This document shows, in pieces, positions 5,761 through 9,445 of a DNA stretch of 9,445 nt; position 1 is the stretch's first letter, and every line of letters starts with the position of its first letter. This DNA comes from Candidatus Sulfopaludibacter sp. SbA3. Lineage in GTDB: Bacteria > Acidobacteriota > Terriglobia > 20CM-2-55-15. The stretch is from contig CAMAWS010000089.1 in assembly GCA_945861845.1 (NCBI GenBank), positions 1 through 9,445 of the forward strand. The letters are read 5' to 3'. The notes under the pieces are model-generated. The model was given only the letters and a program-made list of their open reading frames with translations, was not told where the DNA came from and made no database searches. Made by a program: the position numbers and the translations under genes.

Positions 5761-5768
5761 TGCAAGAA
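5731..5768 (+). promoter_or_regulatory. Promoter embedded in a palindrome, upstream of the ATPase gene
   Basis: TTCTTGCA (5731-5738) pairs with TGCAAGAA (5761-5768), and inside them ATAGAAA (5741-5747) pairs with TTTCTAT (5752-5758): 15 of 19 positions are symmetric. The same bases hold TTGCAA (5734-5739) and a perfect TATAAT (5756-5761) spaced by 16 bases. Transcription would begin near 5768, leaving only about 3 bases before the ATG at 5771, so the mRNA would be almost leaderless. A dimeric repressor bound to the palindrome would cover both promoter boxes. Confidence 0.7.
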
Positions 5769-5770
5769 CC

Positions 5771-6919
5771 ATGCTGGACCGCCACATTCGTCAGGAACTG
5801 CTCAATCGGCTCGATTCGTACCCGGCCGTTACACTCGTTGGTCCGCGGCAATGCGGGAAGACGACGCTGGCCCGCTCGTTGGGCGGACTGTACTTCGATC
5901 TCGAACAGGAATCGGAGCGGTTGAGAGCCGATTTGGAATGGGACAGACTCGCTGCCAGCAGGGAACTGGTTATCCTGGATGAGGCGCAGTCGTGGCCCGC
6001 GGTGTTCACTCGTTTGCGGGGCGCCATCGACAGGGACCGCAAGAGGCATGGGCGGTTTCTTCTTCTGGGGTCCGTTTCTCCGTCATTGATGGTTCACGTA
6101 TCGCAGTCCCTTGCGGGACGGCTGTCGCTGATCGAACTGACTCCTCTGCTTTCAACGGAACTCACCACGAAGGCCTCCCACGAGCGCCGCTGGTTGTACG
6201 GCGGCTATCCAGATGGAGGAGTGCTCGATCCGCGCCGCTATCCGCGGTGGCAACTGGACTATCTTGCGCTGTTGACCCAGCGCGATCTTCCGAACTGGGG
6301 GCTCCCCGCCAAGCCGCAAATGACGGAACGACTGCTGCGCATGCTTGCCGCGCTGCATGGACAAGTGTGGAACGCGTCTCAGGTCGGCCAGAGTCTCGGG
6401 TTGTCCTACCAGACCGTCAACAGTTACGTCGATTACCTCGAAGGAGCGTACATGATCCGGCGGCTGCCGCCCTACCTGGCCAACGTTCGCAAGCGTCTCG
6501 TCAGGAGTCCCCGAATCTATTGGCGCGACACCGGACTGCTTCATGCGCTGCTGAATGTCCCGGATGGACAGAACCTGCTGACGCAGCCGTGGGTTGGCGC
6601 GAGCTGGGAAGGTTTTGCCATCGAGCAGATCATTGCTGAAATGTCCGTGCGCGGCATGAACTTCAACGCGTACTACTTCAGGACAAGCGATCAATACGAG
6701 CTGGATCTTGTTGTGGATGCCGGGGGCGGCCTCTGGGCCGTCGAAGTCAAGCTGACATCGTCACCCAGCATTGGAGATATGGATCGATTGAACAAAGTTG
6801 CCGACATGATCGGCGCTGCGCGACGATTCCTGGTGACACGGACGAGCAAGCCAACGGGCGACGATTACCGTGCGTCCTGCAATCTTCCGTCGCTGATCGA
6901 GCGTTTAAGTGAGCTGTAA
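5771..6919 (+). CDS. AAA family ATPase with DUF4143 domain
   Basis: 382 residues, the usual length of AAA_14/DUF4143 proteins. Walker A is GPRQCGKT at 24-31, Walker B is LVILDEAQ at 66-73 (Asp70, Glu71), and a sensor-like RFLLLGS follows at 95-101. A winged-helix-like segment lies at about 195-234 (NASQVGQSLGLSYQTVNSYV). The DUF4143 signature IYWRDTGLLHALL starts near 249 and GASWEGFAIEQ is at about 276-286. The C-terminus has a PD-(D/E)xK-like arrangement, ELD (Asp312) then EVK (Glu325, Lys327), so a nuclease-like activity is possible. The family is widespread, often horizontally moved, and has no settled function. The ATG at 5771 sits just after a strong promoter; the frame is open to 5624 but that part overlaps the Uma2 remnant in another frame. 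All motifs are intact. Confidence 0.9.
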   Translation: MLDRHIRQELLNRLDSYPAVTLVGPRQCGKTTLARSLGGLYFDLEQESERLRADLEWDRLAASRELVILDEAQSWPAVFTRLRGAIDRDRKRHGRFLLLGSVSPSLMVHVSQSLAGRLSLIELTPLLSTELTTKASHERRWLYGGYPDGGVLDPRRYPRWQLDYLALLTQRDLPNWGLPAKPQMTERLLRMLAALHGQVWNASQVGQSLGLSYQTVNSYVDYLEGAYMIRRLPPYLANVRKRLVRSPRIYWRDTGLLHALLNVPDGQNLLTQPWVGASWEGFAIEQIIAEMSVRGMNFNAYYFRTSDQYELDLVVDAGGGLWAVEVKLTSSPSIGDMDRLNKVADMIGAARRFLVTRTSKPTGDDYRASCNLPSLIERLSEL

Positions 6920-6934
6920 ATTGCTTCACTTACT

Positions 6935-6961
6935 TTGTCCGCCCCCCTGCTGTCATAGAAT
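6935..6961 (+). promoter_or_regulatory. Weak possible promoter of the small membrane protein gene
   Basis: TTGTCC (6935-6940) and TAGAAT (6956-6961) are spaced by 15 bases, shorter than the ideal 17. The start codon at 6968 falls about where transcription would begin, so this would be another leaderless message. The evidence is limited to this match. Confidence 0.25.
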
Positions 6962-6967
6962 GAGCGG

Positions 6968-7372
6968 ATGTGGCTGGCGCCGGTGCTGTATATCGCGATC
7001 ACAATCTTTCTCTGGCAGTATGCCGGAGCCGTCTTCATGCCCGAGTTGTTCGCACGCCGGCTTTTCGCGTTACTTCCGGTGCTTCATGATATCGAGATCG
7101 CGGTGGTGATCAATTTCGCCGTGCTGTATTTCGCGCCCTACCTGGTATTTGCGTTGATGTGGGAACGTGCCCGCGCCTACCTGAAGCATCCGTTCCTGGC
7201 GGCGGCCATGTTCTGGCTGGTGAACGTGCTCCTGTTGTTCCCGCTGTTGGGCCGGGGGTTGCTGGGATACCGGCTGCCGCGAGGATGGATTGCCGCGAGC
7301 CTGCCGCTGCTTATTTCGCACTGGATGTTTGGACGAGGACTACAGTTCCAGCAGAGGGAACGGAAAACCTAG
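6968..7372 (+). CDS. Small integral membrane protein of unknown function
   Basis: 134 residues, not assigned to a family I recognise. Four hydrophobic helices are likely at about 3-22 (LAPVLYIAITIFLWQYAGAV), 43-64, 75-94 and 106-122, with short charged loops (ELFARR, WERARAYLKH, YRLPRG) and a basic tail QQRERKT. By the positive-inside rule, the loops at 65-74 and 101-105 and the tail may not all face the cytoplasm, so topology is uncertain. Base composition and codon pattern resemble the neighbours. It starts 48 bases after the ATPase stop and could be co-transcribed with it. Its stop overlaps that of the next gene on the opposite strand. The Shine-Dalgarno site is poor. No function is proposed. 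Confidence 0.68.
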   Translation: MWLAPVLYIAITIFLWQYAGAVFMPELFARRLFALLPVLHDIEIAVVINFAVLYFAPYLVFALMWERARAYLKHPFLAAAMFWLVNVLLLFPLLGRGLLGYRLPRGWIAASLPLLISHWMFGRGLQFQQRERKT

Positions 7373-7773
7373 GCTTGGTCGTCGTCTTCGGTGCTGATCA
7401 TGGAAGCGTGGTGAAGGACCAGTAGCCAACGGTCCTCCTCGAAGACAAAAATGTTGGTGGCGTAGGCCTGCACGCGCTGCAGTTGGTCGCCGATTTCCTG
7501 ATGAATGTTTTCCAGGCACGTAACCCACGAGACATTCCCCTGCACTTCGACAGAAACGCCCGTCACATCAATTCGCAGCGATGTTGTGTGATTGAAGATC
7601 TGCTCCCAGCTTGCACGGATATTTTCCCAGCCGGCCAGCCGCTCTTTGCCCGGGTGGACGCATATGGCGCTGGCATCCGTCGCCCATACCTCTTCCATCA
7701 AGTCCACTTCGAGATTTTCCAATGCGAAGTAGAACTTGAGGTTAGCCTCCACTACCTGTTCAGGGTCTGTCAT
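7369..7773 (-). CDS. SnoaL / DUF4440-like protein (NTF2 fold)
   Basis: 134 residues, typical for single-domain SnoaL_3/DUF4440 proteins with a cone-shaped NTF2-like fold. Seen in order: an N-terminal helix EQVVEANLKFYFALENLEVD, a VWATDASAICVHPG strand with the HPG turn, ERLAGWENIRASWEQIF, then alternating strands (LRIDVTGVSVEVQGNVSWVT, then AYATNIFVFEEDRWLLVLHH). Family members include ketosteroid-isomerase-like enzymes and ligand-binding proteins; the catalytic assignment cannot be made here. AAGGCG (7781-7786) lies 7 bases before the ATG and supports the start. Only 26 bases separate it from the permease gene upstream, so it is probably the last gene of that transcript. It shares CTAG (7369-7372) with the converging gene's stop. 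Confidence 0.82.
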   Translation of the reverse strand: MTDPEQVVEANLKFYFALENLEVDLMEEVWATDASAICVHPGKERLAGWENIRASWEQIFNHTTSLRIDVTGVSVEVQGNVSWVTCLENIHQEIGDQLQRVQAYATNIFVFEEDRWLLVLHHASMISTEDDDQA

Positions 7774-7799
7774 ATGTAAACGCCTTATTTACCACAAGT

Positions 7800-8927
7800 T
7801 TAGCCGAACACTTTCCGAAATCGGTACCAGCTGACGGAAAAGACTATCGTGCCGATAATAGCCAGGGGCAACCCCTGGTCCCACAATTCGGCAGCTCCAA
7901 GGCCTTTCATCATGATGCCCCGGACGATGACAAGAAAATAGCGCATGGGAAGAATCGTCGTGAAGGCCTGCATGAAATCCGGCATGGATTCGATCGGAAA
8001 CATGAAGCCCGAAAGCAGTATGTTCGGGATGAGCATGAATTGGGAACCCAGGGCAGCCTGTTGCTGGGTGGATACCATCGTGGCAATAAGAATCCCCATC
8101 CCCAGCGTCACGACTATAAACAATGATGCATAGATGAGGAGGGTTCCCAGGCTTCCGGCCATCGGCACCTTGAACCAAAAGGTTCCCGCCGCAAGGATTA
8201 ACAGGATATCCACGAGGCCAAGCAGGGCATAAGGGACTGTCTTGCCCACGAGCATTTCTCCGGCGTGAACGGGGGTGACCATCAGCTGTTCTATCGTTCC
8301 GCGCTCTCGTTCCCTGACAAGGCTGAAGGCGATGAGAGGCATCATCAGTTCCATGAGAAGCACGCACATGATTCCGGGCACCATGTAATTGATTGCGCGC
8401 AGCGAGGGGTTGAACCAAACCCGTTCCTGCTGATCGATACCGGCTTCGATCAAGCGTAATCCCAGCCTTTCAAAGTTGGACTCGATCAGGTCGTTGTTCT
8501 CGACCGCCACGATTCCGGCCGTGTAAGCAAGCGCGATGGTCGCAGTGTTCGAGTTCGTGCCGTCCACGAGGATTTGCACCTTTGCTTGAACGCCCCGCCG
8601 GATTTTGCTGGCATAGTCTTCGGGGATGACGATTCCCATCAGCGAACGGCCATCGTCGAGTTGCGCCGTGACCTCATCGAGGTTGTTCACATGGTCTTCC
8701 ACCACGAAATACCCGCTGGCGAGGAAGCGCTCCACGAGGCGGCGGCTTTCGGCGGAATTCGACCGGTCGAGAACCACGATCGGAAGTTCCCGAATCTCGG
8801 TCGCCACAACGTATCCATAGACGAAGAGTTGAAGCAGGGGAGCAATGACGATCATTTTCCGCACGCCACTGTCGCGGCGGATCTGGATGAACTCCTTGCG
8901 AATGATCCGGAATATGCGGTTGAACAT
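7800..8927 (-). CDS. ABC-2 type transporter permease, YhhJ-like
   Basis: 375 residues, the usual length for ABC-2 permeases of the YhhJ type (ABC2_membrane_3). A first membrane helix lies at about 24-42. A large extracytoplasmic domain of about 44-178 follows (IVVLDRSNSAESRRLVERFL, then LMGIVIPEDYASKIRRG). Five more helices lie at about 180-203, 229-252, 258-283, 289-311 and 351-369. The cytoplasmic signature RERERGTIEQLMVTP is at 205-219, where the ATPase couples, and SGFMFPIESMP follows helix five. Such permeases pair with a second, similar permease and an ATPase, often with an HlyD-type adaptor, to export drugs or lipophilic compounds. The partner lies immediately upstream on the same strand. 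The ATG at 8927 has only a distant GAGG (16 bases away), so translation may be coupled to the preceding reading frame. Confidence 0.93.
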   Translation of the reverse strand: MFNRIFRIIRKEFIQIRRDSGVRKMIVIAPLLQLFVYGYVVATEIRELPIVVLDRSNSAESRRLVERFLASGYFVVEDHVNNLDEVTAQLDDGRSLMGIVIPEDYASKIRRGVQAKVQILVDGTNSNTATIALAYTAGIVAVENNDLIESNFERLGLRLIEAGIDQQERVWFNPSLRAINYMVPGIMCVLLMELMMPLIAFSLVRERERGTIEQLMVTPVHAGEMLVGKTVPYALLGLVDILLILAAGTFWFKVPMAGSLGTLLIYASLFIVVTLGMGILIATMVSTQQQAALGSQFMLIPNILLSGFMFPIESMPDFMQAFTTILPMRYFLVIVRGIMMKGLGAAELWDQGLPLAIIGTIVFSVSWYRFRKVFG

Positions 8928-8932
8928 ATTAT

Positions 8933-9010
8933 TTATGGCTTCGCCTCTGCCTTAGGTTTCGCGCTATCGCGCTCACGCTTCGCGTCGGGATTGCATTCGC
9001 AGCCGCTCAT
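8933..9010 (-). CDS. Possible 25-residue peptide between the two permeases
   Basis: A minus-strand ATG at 9010-9008 shares its A with the TGA stop of the upstream permease (TGATG), and GAAGAGG (9025-9019) sits 8 bases before it, a very good ribosome binding site. The frame gives 25 residues, MSGCECNPDAK followed by a Lys/Glu/Ala-rich tail (RERDSAKPKAEAKP), then TAA at 8935-8933, only 5 bases before the next permease ATG. It is hydrophilic, with two cysteines in a CxC arrangement and no membrane segment. It matches nothing I know. It may be a real microprotein, or a leader frame that only carries ribosomes to the next start. The length is too small to exclude chance. Confidence 0.42.
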   Translation of the reverse strand: MSGCECNPDAKRERDSAKPKAEAKP

Positions 9011-9445
9011 CAATCAAGCCTCTTCTGGAACCGCCGGGCCGCGAGCGTCAGCGTGACGAAACCGAACAACATGATGTAAAGGATTTCCCGCCAGATCGCC
9101 TCCAGGCCGAGGCCCTTGAGATAGATGTCGCGAAGTATCTCGATGAAGTATCGTGCCGGGATCACGGTGGTCAGGATCTGCAGTGCCTGTGGCATCTGGC
9201 GGATCGGAAAAATGAATCCCGACAGCAGAATCGAAGGCAGCATCGAAACCAGGATAGCCATCAACATTGCGGAAACCTGCGTCTGCGTAATCGTGGAAAC
9301 AAGAATTCCGATGCCGAGCACTCCCAGCAGGTAGAAGAATGCAACAACGAAGAGCAGGAGCACGCTGCCCCGGATCTCGACGCCGAAAATCAGATAGCTT
9401 GCCAGGACAACCAGGAGGAAATCCACATAAGCCAGCACTGCGTAT
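9010..9445 (-). CDS. ABC-2 type transporter permease, C-terminal part (start beyond right edge)
   Basis: 144 codons are visible, open through the right edge, so the first two-thirds are missing. The visible part corresponds to residues ~230-375 of the neighbouring permease: YAVLAYVDFLLVVLASYLIF, GVLGIGILVSTITQTQVSAM, ILLSGFIFPIRQMPQALQIL and TTVIPARYFIEILRDIYLKG. The two are clearly paralogous in this portion, including the SGF-FPI--MP motif and the ARYF/MRYF block. Four hydrophobic helices are present. It is transcribed ahead of the second permease with 82 bases between them; the pair would form a heterodimeric exporter with an ATPase presumably encoded further right. A GTG at 9438 is not a likely start, because the frame and the similarity continue upstream. 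Confidence 0.92.
   Translation of the reverse strand, partial: YAVLAYVDFLLVVLASYLIFGVEIRGSVLLLFVVAFFYLLGVLGIGILVSTITQTQVSAMLMAILVSMLPSILLSGFIFPIRQMPQALQILTTVIPARYFIEILRDIYLKGLGLEAIWREILYIMLFGFVTLTLAARRFQKRLD

Noticed and set aside
5624..5770. N-terminal extension of the ATPase
   Set aside because: It overlaps the Uma2 remnant and the promoter palindrome; family members begin with MLxRxI as at 5771.
1..9445. CRISPR array, insertion sequence or transposase
   Set aside because: No regularly spaced repeats, transposase motifs or paired terminal repeats were seen anywhere in the window.

Overview
This window looks like chromosomal DNA from a Gram-negative soil bacterium, most probably an acidobacterium (Solibacter/Bryobacter-like). 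That is an inference. It rests on a cytochrome of the photosynthetic-reaction-centre c-subunit family next to a CBM9-like/DUF5916 outer-membrane protein, both common in that phylum, and on the moderately high GC content. No rRNA or other marker gene is present to confirm it.

Layout. (1) 1-2888: a divergent pair. On the minus strand is the start of a secreted c-type cytochrome with two CxxCH motifs, cut by the left edge. On the plus strand is a secreted CBM9-like/DUF5916 protein. (2) 2889-6919: a small accessory region made of toxin-antitoxin (TA)-like genes and gene debris. It holds an AbiEii/DUF6036-like nucleotidyltransferase, a long interrupted hairpin, a DUF1016 (YhcG) fragment, a complete tRNA-Ala(GGC) with its own promoter and terminator, an intact brnT-brnA pair, an orphan hicB with the last ~24 codons of hicA, a Uma2 fragment fused head-on to that hicA stub, and an intact AAA/DUF4143 ATPase with a promoter inside a palindrome. 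(3) 6968-7773: a small unknown membrane protein converging on a SnoaL/DUF4440-like protein; the two genes share the bases CTAG as their stop codons. (4) 7800-9445, minus strand: two ABC-2 type permeases in tandem, the first cut by the right edge, with a possible 25-residue peptide gene fitted exactly between them.

How the genes work together. The permeases probably form one exporter; its ATPase would lie beyond the right edge. The SnoaL-like gene follows with 26 bases between and may share the transcript. The middle region reads as a turnover zone beside a tRNA gene, where TA and nuclease genes were gained and partly lost: brnTA and the ATPase look functional, while DUF1016, hicA and Uma2 are remnants. 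No integrase, transposase, CRISPR array or att repeat was seen, so how these genes arrived is unknown.

No wholly new system can be claimed from sequence alone. The best leads are the palindromic near-leaderless promoter of the ATPase, the small ORF between the permeases, and the hicA/Uma2 junction.
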